Assembly: GCA_012799825.1 (NCBI GenBank)
Contig: JAAZKK010000109.1
Location: 1-38,991, forward strand
DNA: 38,991 nucleotides
Origin: Clostridiaceae bacterium
Lineage (GTDB): Bacteria; Bacillota; Clostridia; Saccharofermentanales; DTU023
Direction of reading: 5' to 3'
Each line of letters begins with the position of its first letter. Within the stretch, counting starts at the first letter, position 1. The notes beneath the pieces are model-generated. The model was not told the DNA's origin and ran no database searches. It saw only the letters and a list, made by a program, of their open reading frames with translations. Positions 10,530-19,135 of the stretch are shown here, piece after piece. A program made the position numbers and the translations under genes.

Positions 10530-12647
10530 ATGGACCAACAGAGTATGAACGATCATAACGTAGTGCGTCGCATAGAGAATGATAAAAGCGATGGCATACC
10601 CGAAACAACACCGACATCGGTCATTCGTCGACTTGATCCGCAGACCATCAATCACATCGCAGCAGGTGAAGTCATTGAACGGCCTGCATCTGTCGCAAAA
10701 GAACTCGTCGACAACGCTTTAGACGCCGGCGCTTCCATCATTCATATCGCGATTGAACAGGGCGGCGTCCGCTTTTTATCTTGCACCGACAATGGCTCCG
10801 GCATGTCTCCCGAAGACGCTCGGATGGCCTTGGAGAGCCACGCCACGAGTAAGCTCAATACGATTCACGACCTGACATCGCTATTGACTTTAGGTTTTCG
10901 CGGTGAGGCGTTGCCATCGATCGCATCCGTTTCTCGTTTGGAACTTCGCACACGTGCCCACGGTTCACTTGAGGGCACAAAGATTGTGTCAGAAGGTGGC
11001 AAGATAACAGAGTCCGGTCCTTGCGGAATGCGCGAGGGCACAACGGTCATCTGTCGCGATCTTTTCTTTAACACACCTGCGCGCTATAAATTTCTAAAAA
11101 AAGATACGGCTGAAACCGGCGCCGTTGCCGATGTCGTAGGTCATGCGGCTCTGGCACGTCCCGACGTCTCCTTTCGATTGGAAGAAAGAGGCCCTAAATC
11201 GCGTGAGCTTCTCCATACTCCGGGAAATGGCGATTTGCTGTCGGCCATCCATGCCGTATTCGGAAAAGACACGGCCGACATGATGATTCCCGTCATGTCT
11301 CCTGAAGGTGCTCCTGTTCGTGTTGAAGGATACGTCACAAAACCGGAAGGGGGGCGCGGGAACCGGTCGAGGCAGATTTTCATTGTCAACGGTCGCGTCA
11401 TCACGTCCGGCACTTTGCGTGCGGCCACCGATGAGGCGTCAAAGACGTGGTTCATGAAAGGACGTTTTCCGCAACTCGTCCTAAATATCACGCTGCCCGG
11501 GAATCTTGTCGATGTCAACGTGCATCCTCAGAAGCTCGACGTGCGATTCTGGGATCATCGCAAAGTCTTCCAATCCGTCTATCGAGCACTTCGGAGCGCA
11601 TTTGAACAAAGAGGAGGCATCGTTACGCCGACGCCACGGATACCGCTGTCATCGCTTTCAGAGCGCCAAATCACGTACACAGACATGGGAACAGACACGG
11701 GAAATCTCAAAGATCATCTTACAAAAACGCCTCCTTATAAACTTACGGACAGAGACAAAGAAGATACGAGCGTCTCTTGTGGTACACAGGTCGAGAGTGA
11801 TAAAGAACATCTTGAAAAATCTGCCTTTAATGCACGCGTCGACAGGGACCGAGATGATAAATTTATCGCTTCAGTCGCAACACATGTCGGCATTGACGGA
11901 AATCATCTTGGAGATCATCTTAACAAAGCGCCCATTCGCGCAGATGATATAGCCGATAAGCCCATGCCTCTGACAGGAGAAAATAACGTTCAAAGCGCGC
12001 GTCCACTGAAAGATACTGGGACTTTACGTGTTGAAACTCTCCAAAATGCCAGATTAATCGGCACTTTGTTTGATACGTATATTTTGCTGGAAGATCTTGT
12101 ACATCAAGAGTTTCTCATCATTGATCAACACGCCGCTCACGAGCGCGTCCTCTATGAGCAATTAATGGAACGGCGGAAATCAAGCTTGCAGGATCGCCCT
12201 GCCGGACAACTTCTTCTCGTACCTGTTCGCGTCGACATAAGCGAAGGGGAGAGAGCTCTCCTTTTGGAGGAACAGACCTGGTTTTCCGATCTTGGCTTTG
12301 AGTACGAGCCGTTCGGAGAACACTCCGTGGTTATAAGATGCATTCCCAATAGCGGAAAAGGACCATTCGCCGGTCTTGACGCGACCGATGCTTTCCGAGC
12401 GGCAATCGATGCGCTTGATGCCGCAAAACAGTCAGGCACATTGCCCGATGACACGACGGTCTTTCACGATATGGCATGTAAAGCGGCCGTGAAAGCTCAT
12501 GATCGCTTGTCAGAAGATGAGATTCATTTGCTGCTTGATCAACTTTTGACATTGAATAATCCCTATCATTGTCCGCACGGTCGTCCCGTCATCCTGCGTT
12601 TAAGTAAGAAAGCGATCGAGAAAAAGTTTGGGAGAATCGTGGGATGA
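10530..12647 (+). CDS. mutL: DNA mismatch repair protein MutL
   Basis: GHKL motifs IAAGEVIERPASVAKELVDNALDAGA and GFRGEALPSIASVS; C-terminal DQHAAHERVLYE and CPHGRP endonuclease motifs. Confidence 0.96.
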   Translation: MDQQSMNDHNVVRRIENDKSDGIPETTPTSVIRRLDPQTINHIAAGEVIERPASVAKELVDNALDAGASIIHIAIEQGGVRFLSCTDNGSGMSPEDARMALESHATSKLNTIHDLTSLLTLGFRGEALPSIASVSRLELRTRAHGSLEGTKIVSEGGKITESGPCGMREGTTVICRDLFFNTPARYKFLKKDTAETGAVADVVGHAALARPDVSFRLEERGPKSRELLHTPGNGDLLSAIHAVFGKDTADMMIPVMSPEGAPVRVEGYVTKPEGGRGNRSRQIFIVNGRVITSGTLRAATDEASKTWFMKGRFPQLVLNITLPGNLVDVNVHPQKLDVRFWDHRKVFQSVYRALRSAFEQRGGIVTPTPRIPLSSLSERQITYTDMGTDTGNLKDHLTKTPPYKLTDRDKEDTSVSCGTQVESDKEHLEKSAFNARVDRDRDDKFIASVATHVGIDGNHLGDHLNKAPIRADDIADKPMPLTGENNVQSARPLKDTGTLRVETLQNARLIGTLFDTYILLEDLVHQEFLIIDQHAAHERVLYEQLMERRKSSLQDRPAGQLLLVPVRVDISEGERALLLEEQTWFSDLGFEYEPFGEHSVVIRCIPNSGKGPFAGLDATDAFRAAIDALDAAKQSGTLPDDTTVFHDMACKAAVKAHDRLSEDEIHLLLDQLLTLNNPYHCPHGRPVILRLSKKAIEKKFGRIVG

Positions 12648-13630
12648 TAGAGCCGCGTTCCGTTCATTCAAATGTAAAGATACATCTTAGCGATCGCGCC
12701 GCATTAGAAGAAATGTTCATCGAGTTGTGTCTCGAATCCGACAAGACACATCACGCGATTCCCGTCTTGACCGGACCGACGGCAACGGGAAAATCGTCTT
12801 TTGCGATGTCGCTGGCTACGCGTTACGGGTATGAAATCGTTTCTGCAGATGCCATGCAGATCTACCGCGGATTTGATATCGGTACGGACAAACCGACCGC
12901 CGATGATCGCGCTCGTGTGCCGCACCACATGATCGATATTCTAGATCCTTGCGAATCCTACAGCGTCGCATCCTACGTCAAAGAGACTGAACGAATCCTT
13001 TCTCATCTGCTTTCTGAAGGAAAAAAGCCGCTCGTCTGCGGTGGAAGTGTGCAATACGTTTCCGCTTTGCTCGACGGTCTCCTTTTTACGCCGAAATGTA
13101 TTGATCAGAATCTTCGTCAGCAAGTGAATAGCAAGATCGATGTCATCGGTGTACAGGATGCTTGGCAAAAGCTTCATTCATTAGATCCTGAATCAGCTGA
13201 GGCCATCGCGCCGACGGATCGTCGCCGTATTGCGCGCTTTTTTGAGATGTATATCGAGACAGGCAAGACAAAAAGCGAACTGAATCGCCTTTCGCGCCGT
13301 CGCGGTCCGCTTTTTTCTTTTGTTGCTTTTCACTTGGACATTGAGCCGCGAACCGCACTTTATGAACGCATTAATAAACGTTCTGCCATCATGTTTGAAC
13401 GAGGTCTTATTGAGGAAACAGGAGATTTGATGAAAAAATGGCCTCATTATGAGTCTTGTCCGGCTTTTAGAGGAATCGGCTACCGCGAATCGATCGATGT
13501 CGTACTCGGCAAATGTACTGAGCCTGAAGCCCTCGACGAAATACAAAAATCGACACGCCGCTATGCCAAAAGGCAACAAACGTGGCTTCGTAAGCGCCGG
13601 GATATGATTAAACTTATTCTTGAATGCTAA
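12644..13630 (+). CDS. miaA: tRNA dimethylallyltransferase
   Basis: P-loop VLTGPTATGKSSFA, VSADAMQIYRGFDIGTDKP, VPHHMIDILDP. ATGA overlap with the mutL stop. Confidence 0.95.
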   Translation: MIEPRSVHSNVKIHLSDRAALEEMFIELCLESDKTHHAIPVLTGPTATGKSSFAMSLATRYGYEIVSADAMQIYRGFDIGTDKPTADDRARVPHHMIDILDPCESYSVASYVKETERILSHLLSEGKKPLVCGGSVQYVSALLDGLLFTPKCIDQNLRQQVNSKIDVIGVQDAWQKLHSLDPESAEAIAPTDRRRIARFFEMYIETGKTKSELNRLSRRRGPLFSFVAFHLDIEPRTALYERINKRSAIMFERGLIEETGDLMKKWPHYESCPAFRGIGYRESIDVVLGKCTEPEALDEIQKSTRRYAKRQQTWLRKRRDMIKLILEC

Positions 13631-13761
13631 ATTCCACTAAAATTTCTTAATTTCATCTCTTTTTTACTCAATTTTGATAAAAACAAAAAATAGTAGCGAT
13701 TTCTTGCTTATTCTTAAATGACTTCATTTTATTTTAATAAAACAAGAGGGGGGAGGTTATT

Positions 13762-14121
13762 GTGGAAAACAGAACAACAAGATATGTCGAGGAAAGGGAA
13801 GGGGCCGTCGTCAACCAGCGACCTTTTAAGATTCAGGAATCTTTTCTTAATCATTGCCGAAAAGAGAAAATTACCGTCGTCATCCAGCTTTTTGATCAAA
13901 CGATTCTTGAAGGACTGATCATCGGATTTGATCAGGAATCCCTTGTCGTAGCGGCACGCGGCGTACAACAGCTGATCTATAAAACATCAATCGTTTGCAT
14001 TCGGCCACATGCGGAGATACACATTCTTTTCGGTGATACACAAAGGCCGAGGCGTCGGAACGTCCCGCGACGCACTTATCCGAGTGCAAGTGTTGTATCA
14101 GTGCCACTCAATTATCACTAA
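13762..14121 (+). CDS. hfq: RNA chaperone Hfq with N- and C-terminal extensions
   Basis: GTG start with GGGGGGAGG upstream. Sm core: QESFLNHCRKEKITVVIQLFDQTILEGLIIGFDQESLVV...QLIYKTSIVCIRP. Downstream of miaA, as in classical operons. Confidence 0.88.
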   Translation: MENRTTRYVEEREGAVVNQRPFKIQESFLNHCRKEKITVVIQLFDQTILEGLIIGFDQESLVVAARGVQQLIYKTSIVCIRPHAEIHILFGDTQRPRRRNVPRRTYPSASVVSVPLNYH

Positions 14122-14255
14122 AACAAAATGGCGAACCTAAGTCGAGCGAGGAAGTTAAGTAATGTGAAATGCACTCGACAAGGGTCTACATGTAACGGAA
14201 ACGAGCGATGATGAGCGGGAAATATCTTATATAAGCAATATAAAGATCATATTCA

Positions 14256-14891
14256 CTAAAATGATTTTCGAATCAGACCGCAAACAGCGCCCAGAATCTG
14301 TGAAGTATCCTTGTCAAAAGGGATATCACCATAACAGCTATTTTCCGGATGCAGATACGCGCGGCCTGATGTGTCGTATTTGAGCGTCTTGACGGTCGCT
14401 TCATCCTCAAGGAGCGCGACGATAATATCACCTTCGTTCACGACGTTCGTCTTTTCGACGATGACGATGTCGCCATCTAAAATAGCGGCATCGATCATGC
14501 TGTCGCCTTGTACGCGCAACGCAAAATAATCGCCAGGTGCCGTCGTATGGTTAAAGGGGAAAGCGACGTATTGTTCGACGTTTTCAGAAGCAAATACTGG
14601 TTTTCCGGCGGCAACGCGCCCTAATAGAGGGACTAGAACCGGTACCGACGTATGATGCGACGTCACTCGGATAGCGCGTCTTTTGCCTGATCGGAGCTCG
14701 AGGAGACCGCTTTCTTCGAGCTTTTTCAAGTGATGGTGAACAGTAGACGTCGAGGCAATGCCAACTCCGCGACCAATTTCGCGAATGCTCGGCGAATACG
14801 CGTGCTCAGAAATATAACGAACAATAAAACGAAATATTGATGCCCGTGTTTCACCGGCATTTGCTCTTGTACGCTGTGCTTGTCGTGACAT
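14256..14891 (-). CDS. lexA: LexA repressor
   Basis: HTH region (SPSIREIGRGVGIASTSTVHHHLKKLEESGLL), cleavage motif VAAGKPVFASEN, catalytic GDSMIDAAILDGD and EATVKTLKY. Confidence 0.95.
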   Translation of the reverse strand: MSRQAQRTRANAGETRASIFRFIVRYISEHAYSPSIREIGRGVGIASTSTVHHHLKKLEESGLLELRSGKRRAIRVTSHHTSVPVLVPLLGRVAAGKPVFASENVEQYVAFPFNHTTAPGDYFALRVQGDSMIDAAILDGDIVIVEKTNVVNEGDIIVALLEDEATVKTLKYDTSGRAYLHPENSCYGDIPFDKDTSQILGAVCGLIRKSF

Positions 14892-14928
14892 AATCGCATT
14901 TCCTCAAAAGTGCCCGTTCTTAGAATAA

Positions 14929-14940
14929 GAACAAATGTTC
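14929..14940. promoter_or_regulatory. LexA/SOS box 1
   Basis: GAACAAATGTTC matches the Gram-positive GAAC-N4-GTTC consensus, 38 bp upstream of the lexA start. Confidence 0.85.
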
Positions 14941-14969
14941 GCATCCCGGGCAGCAATATAATTATAATC

Positions 14970-14981
14970 GAACATTTGTTT
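14970..14981. promoter_or_regulatory. LexA/SOS box 2 (one mismatch), at the putative lexA promoter
   Basis: CGAACATTTGTTTG: GAAC-N4-GTTT. TATAAT lies adjacent on the - strand. Confidence 0.72.
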
Positions 14982-15222
14982 GCTAATCTCAGCTTATCAG
15001 ATGAACAGCACATGATCAAGGAGTTTTAAGCGTTTTGATCAAATGAACGCAATTTTAGCATGTACATGTAATAGAAAACAACTTGATGATGGACTGCTTT
15101 GCTGCGTAAAACACGATGAGACTTTCTTGTGAATGCGATGCAGTAGTGCCTATGGTAAAATAAAAATCGCAAGATCGTCATCAATCTCTCTTGCGAACAA
15201 GTCAAAAGGAGTTTTTCGTTTC

Positions 15223-15708
15223 ATGCACGATTCATATGATTCGTATGATAATAAGGATCGGGATCATCCGAGTGAGCGTCGTCGCGACTCGAGAAACATA
15301 GCGTCGCGGATTTCATCATTTGGCCGTCGCAAACGAAAACCGACTCAAATTGATTTCAAAGGAACGGATCCAAAACGTAGTGCAGATCGATTCGTATACG
15401 CTGGTTTAGAACCAACGCAACTCGGCTATGAAAATGAGAAGAAATTCGGGCACCGAATGTACAAGCTCAAGGGTTATACGACGTACAGCAAAGTGAGACG
15501 CAAGTATCAGATGGAACGTAATCAAAGACTATTGCGCGATCTGTTGACCGTTGTCATGATTATCATCCTGATCGTGATCCTAGCAATAATTTACAATCCA
15601 TTTAAAAATGCAGCTGAATTTTCAAAAATCTTCGGCTGGGATAGCAAGTTTGAAGATCCAAAATCGACGGTCGTCTATGAAGAGAGCGGACCGTCCGAAA
15701 CGCAGTAA
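15223..15708 (+). CDS. Single-pass membrane protein of unknown function, divergent from lexA
   Basis: AAAGGAG upstream of ATG 15223. Basic N-terminal region, TM LLTVVMIIILIVILAIIY, short C-terminal tail; no LysM motif. Confidence 0.65.
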   Translation: MHDSYDSYDNKDRDHPSERRRDSRNIASRISSFGRRKRKPTQIDFKGTDPKRSADRFVYAGLEPTQLGYENEKKFGHRMYKLKGYTTYSKVRRKYQMERNQRLLRDLLTVVMIIILIVILAIIYNPFKNAAEFSKIFGWDSKFEDPKSTVVYEESGPSETQ

Positions 15709-15938
15709 AATAAAAGCCATCATAGGAAAAGAAACTATTCGGCAGATTAAACTCTTTAAGATGGAAATGACAAAAAAAGAACTTAGTATCAAAAAATCGT
15801 TAAAACGCTCCCCCTCAACTTCGTAAAATTTCTATTTTACGAATTACAATATCTCTCTTATCAGTCTAATACAAAACAATAACCCGACAGGACAACATGA
15901 GAAAATGCCAGCTTTCTCTCATCATCCTCCCTTCAGTC

Positions 15939-16233
15939 TCATTGTTTTTTCAGACTTTCCAGCCATTCAAATGACGGACCATAATAGTCTTCACTGGTCA
16001 CTTCATGAACTGTTCCTTGACAGAAGGAATAATTAATTTATCATTCTACAATCTCTCGAGTCGCTCAAAAGATAATTCAGAACCAAAACCGGGCCCGCTG
16101 ATCGTCGTGCCGTCTGTGTTATAAAGTGACTGAAAGCCATTGAGAAGCCACGCCCCGTTTTCAAACAAGGTCGCCACCTTGGAAATCAACCTCATGAAGA
16201 CAGACGCTCTACATCTGTTTAGATTGTTGAAAT
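15939..16233 (-). pseudogene. Two collinear coding-like remnants on the - strand, separated by a stop
   Basis: My - strand translation: ...RLISKVATLFENGAWLLNGFQSLYNTDGTTISGPGFGSELSFERLERL* then INYSFCQGTVHEVTSEDYYGPSFEWLESLKKQ*. No start codon with an RBS and no intact ORF. Family not identified. Confidence 0.35.
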
Positions 16234-16271
16234 GAATTCACTAGTTTTCGTTGCGGATGCCAGTGATTTGC

Positions 16272-16353
16272 TTTAAAATGCGTATTTGCAAGAAACTGCT
16301 TGTTTTAAAGTGCGTATTTGAAGGAATTTGGTTGTTTTTAAATGCGTAATTTG
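16272..16353. repeat. Three imperfect tandem repeats with a 32-bp period
   Basis: TGCGTATTTG at 16279 and 16311, and TGCGTAATTTG at 16343, each preceded by TTTTAAA-like sequence. Confidence 0.7.
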
Positions 16354-16519
16354 TAATACTAAGGCAGAATTAATTCCAAGTACGTCGTCCATACGAAAGA
16401 TTTGAAAAAGAAAGGTGACTTGCTATATTTGCCATTCTATCTGGTTCAGTTCATCCGATAAGTTTGTACCGTTTATCTTTTACGTCTAATAGATAGAGTG
16501 ATTGGAAATCTTGACCACC

Positions 16520-16564
16520 GAAGGCCACTAGGCGGCTGTACTTTAGACGCCGCGACTGGCCTTC
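16520..16564. repeat. GC-rich inverted repeat in the decayed region
   Basis: GAAGGCCA (16520-16527) / TGGCCTTC (16557-16564), with inner arms GCGGC / GCCGC. Confidence 0.6.
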
Positions 16565-16577
16565 TGCGAGTGCGATT

Positions 16578-16772
16578 TCAAGCGATTGGCGGAATCAAAA
16601 AGATGACAGATATTATTGTTGAGCTGTCAATGAATGCATCCTCAACATCATCAATTTCGGATATCAGCGCTTTTTCAATATCACTAGAGCGTACATCAGG
16701 TATCGAAACAATATGAAGGAGATCGGTAAGAGCGAGAACTGTATCTTGTCGATTCCCTAAGGCTTTCCTCAA
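16578..16772 (-). pseudogene. Possible PIN-domain (VapC/PIN_3-like) toxin fragment
   Basis: ...TVLALTDLLHIVSIPDVRSSDIEKALISEIDDVEDAFIDSSTI resembles the PIN pattern 'I..AL.SE..DFEDAI....A'. N-terminal acidic residues and the C-terminal motif are absent. Confidence 0.28.
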
Positions 16773-16778
16773 AATACT

Positions 16779-17855
16779 CTATTCAAGATATCCTTGATGG
16801 ACGAGCAACTCGGCTGTCAGAATAGAGCCGCCTGCTGCGCCGCGGATCAGATTGTGCGAGAGGCAAGCGAATTTGTAGTCGAATATAGGATCTTTACGCA
16901 ATCTTCCGATAGAAATGCCCATCCCCTTCCCTAACATCACATCGCATCGTGGCTGTGGGCGGTCGTTTTCTTCAAAATATCGAAGCATGGGACTTGGCGC
17001 CGAAGGTAAATTCGCTTTTTCGACTTCACTTGTAAATTGTTTCCAATGATCCAAGATGTCTGCTTCGCTAATAACGTGCTTAAACCGCACAAAAACAGCC
17101 GCCGTATGACCGTGTTCAACCGGCACGCGATAACATTGCGCTGAAATAACAGGCTTCTCGGCAAGTTCAATGTGACCGTTGCCGAGTTTTCCCCACACCT
17201 TCAGCGGTTCTCTCTCACTTTTATCTTCCTCACCGCCGATAAAGGGAATCACATTTGCATGCATTTCAGGCCAGTCACGAAGTCGCTTTCCGGCTCCTGA
17301 GACGGCTTGATATGTCGCGACGAGTACTTCTTCCAAGCCGTACTCCAAAAGCGGCGTCAGAGGCGGAACATAACTTTGAATGGAGCAATTCGGTTTGACG
17401 GCGATGAAACCGTACTTCGTATTAAGTCGCTTGCGCTGGACTTCAATCAGTGCCGTATGATCAGGATTGATCTCCGGGATAATGAGGGGCACATCCGGTG
17501 TCCAACGGTTAGCTGAATTATTAGATATGACCGGGATTTCCAGTTTGGCAATCGATTCTTCCAATTGAATCAACGCGTCCTTTTTCATATCGACGGCACA
17601 AAAGATAAAATCGACCTCATTTACGAGTTTATCGAGATCATTGGAGCTTTGGACACGCATTGATGCGATTTTATCAGGAATCGGCTCATCAAGCTGCCAT
17701 CTACCCTCGACAGATTCCTGATACGTCTTCCCTGCCGAACGCTCCGATGCCATCAATAACGATATCTGAAACCACGGATGACCCGAAAGGAGCGAGACAA
17801 AACACTGCCCAACGTAACCGGTTGCACCTATTACCCCTACACGAAACGTCCTCAT
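16779..17855 (-). CDS. asd: Aspartate-semialdehyde dehydrogenase
   Basis: GVIGATGYVGQCFVSLLSGHPWF, NNSANRW, VKPNCSIQSYVPPLTPLLE, TYQAVSGAGKRL, RVPVEHGHTAAVFV. Confidence 0.93.
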   Translation of the reverse strand: MRTFRVGVIGATGYVGQCFVSLLSGHPWFQISLLMASERSAGKTYQESVEGRWQLDEPIPDKIASMRVQSSNDLDKLVNEVDFIFCAVDMKKDALIQLEESIAKLEIPVISNNSANRWTPDVPLIIPEINPDHTALIEVQRKRLNTKYGFIAVKPNCSIQSYVPPLTPLLEYGLEEVLVATYQAVSGAGKRLRDWPEMHANVIPFIGGEEDKSEREPLKVWGKLGNGHIELAEKPVISAQCYRVPVEHGHTAAVFVRFKHVISEADILDHWKQFTSEVEKANLPSAPSPMLRYFEENDRPQPRCDVMLGKGMGISIGRLRKDPIFDYKFACLSHNLIRGAAGGSILTAELLVHQGYLE

Positions 17856-17980
17856 ACACTTCTCCCCTTCTGCTCGAAGCTCTTTAAGATCAATTATTGA
17901 TTACAATATTGCAATAGATGTTTTTGAAAGAAAAACATCGCCATTGATGTTAAACTACATTCAAAGGAAAGGAGACTGTT

Positions 17981-19009
17981 TTGTCAATTGAACAAATGAT
18001 GAAGAATAGCAAGCATCCTATCGATACTTTCCCGCGTCTTGACGAGTTTATCGGCTATCTTCAGGCGATTTTAGGCCGATCCGAAGGCACGGCGCGCCAA
18101 TATCGCTACGATATCGTCCTCTTCTTCCGCTTCCTGATAGCCGATAATCGTTCATTGCAACCGGAGGATGACGCGTGGGAAGAGATCGATATTTCTGAAG
18201 TAGACGACAAAATGTTGCGTTCACTTCAATTATCGGATTTATACAGCTACATTACGTGGCTTGCTGTTTCGCGCAAAAACGCGCCGGCGACCCGCGCGAG
18301 GCGTACGTCTTCGTTGCGGACTTTCTTTGATTATCTCACGACGAAGGCGCATGTATTAGAAGAGAACATCGCCGCTCATCTGGAACGTCCGAAAATACTG
18401 AAAAGGCTGCCGCGCTATCTCTCTTTGGAGGAAAGTCGAGATCTTCTGAACGCCGCTTCAGAAGGAGAATGCAGACTCTCGACGCGTGATTACGCTATCC
18501 TAACGCTGTTTCTTAATTGCGGAATGCGCTTATCGGAGCTTTGCGGAATCAATCTCGCAGACTGGCGTGAAGACACTTTAACAGTGCTCGGGAAAGGCGG
18601 AAAAGAGCGCACCATCTACTTAAACGGCGCCTGCATCGCAGCTCTGCGCAACTACCTTCCCAACCGCGTTAAGCCTAAAGCGGAACACAAAGAAGCGCTC
18701 TTCGTATCGCGCATCGGGACGCGCCTCTCCCCTCGCGCAGTTGAGAACGTCATTAAGAAATACTTGCGCGAAGCAGGCATCGACAGCCGCAGATACTCGA
18801 CACACAAACTCCGCCACACGGCGGCAACCTTGATGTACCAGTATGGCGAAGTGGACATAAGAAGCCTTCAGACAATTCTGGGACACGCGTCTGTTGCGAC
18901 AACAGAAATATATACACACATCGATCAGCGGGCATTGCACGAAGCGGTCGAGAAGAACCCTCTCGCTTCAGAGCGCCCTGCCACAAATGAAAATGAAGAG
19001 AACGTCTGA
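17981..19009 (+). CDS. XerC/XerD-like tyrosine recombinase
   Basis: TTG start after AAAGGAAAGGAG. SAM-like N-terminus; catalytic motifs NCGMRLSELCGI, HKLRHTAATLMYQYG, LGHASVATTEIYTHI. Confidence 0.92.
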   Translation: MSIEQMMKNSKHPIDTFPRLDEFIGYLQAILGRSEGTARQYRYDIVLFFRFLIADNRSLQPEDDAWEEIDISEVDDKMLRSLQLSDLYSYITWLAVSRKNAPATRARRTSSLRTFFDYLTTKAHVLEENIAAHLERPKILKRLPRYLSLEESRDLLNAASEGECRLSTRDYAILTLFLNCGMRLSELCGINLADWREDTLTVLGKGGKERTIYLNGACIAALRNYLPNRVKPKAEHKEALFVSRIGTRLSPRAVENVIKKYLREAGIDSRRYSTHKLRHTAATLMYQYGEVDIRSLQTILGHASVATTEIYTHIDQRALHEAVEKNPLASERPATNENEENV

Positions 19010-19050
19010 GAGTAATACATACTTCAAGACGTCCTCTTCATATACTTTTT
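18993..19050 (+). terminator. Rho-independent terminator overlapping the recombinase stop codon
   Basis: ATGAAGAGAACGTCT (18993-19007) pairs with AGACGTCCTCTTCAT (19027-19041) with one mismatch, then ATACTTTTT. Confidence 0.75.
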
Positions 19051-19135
19051 ACTTGTAAGATCCTGCTGATATACTTTGATGTTTTGCTTCAAAAGGATCC
19101 ATCACTTTAGCTAGAAGATCAAAAATATCAAAAAT

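Noticed and set aside
16272-16353. CRISPR array interpretation of the 32-bp-period repeats
   Set aside because: Only three degenerate units, no distinct repeat/spacer partition, and no cas genes in the window.
17981-19009. Xer-like recombinase as an integrase marking a genomic island
   Set aside because: Sequence and length fit a housekeeping XerC/D; no att repeats, tRNA target or phage genes nearby.
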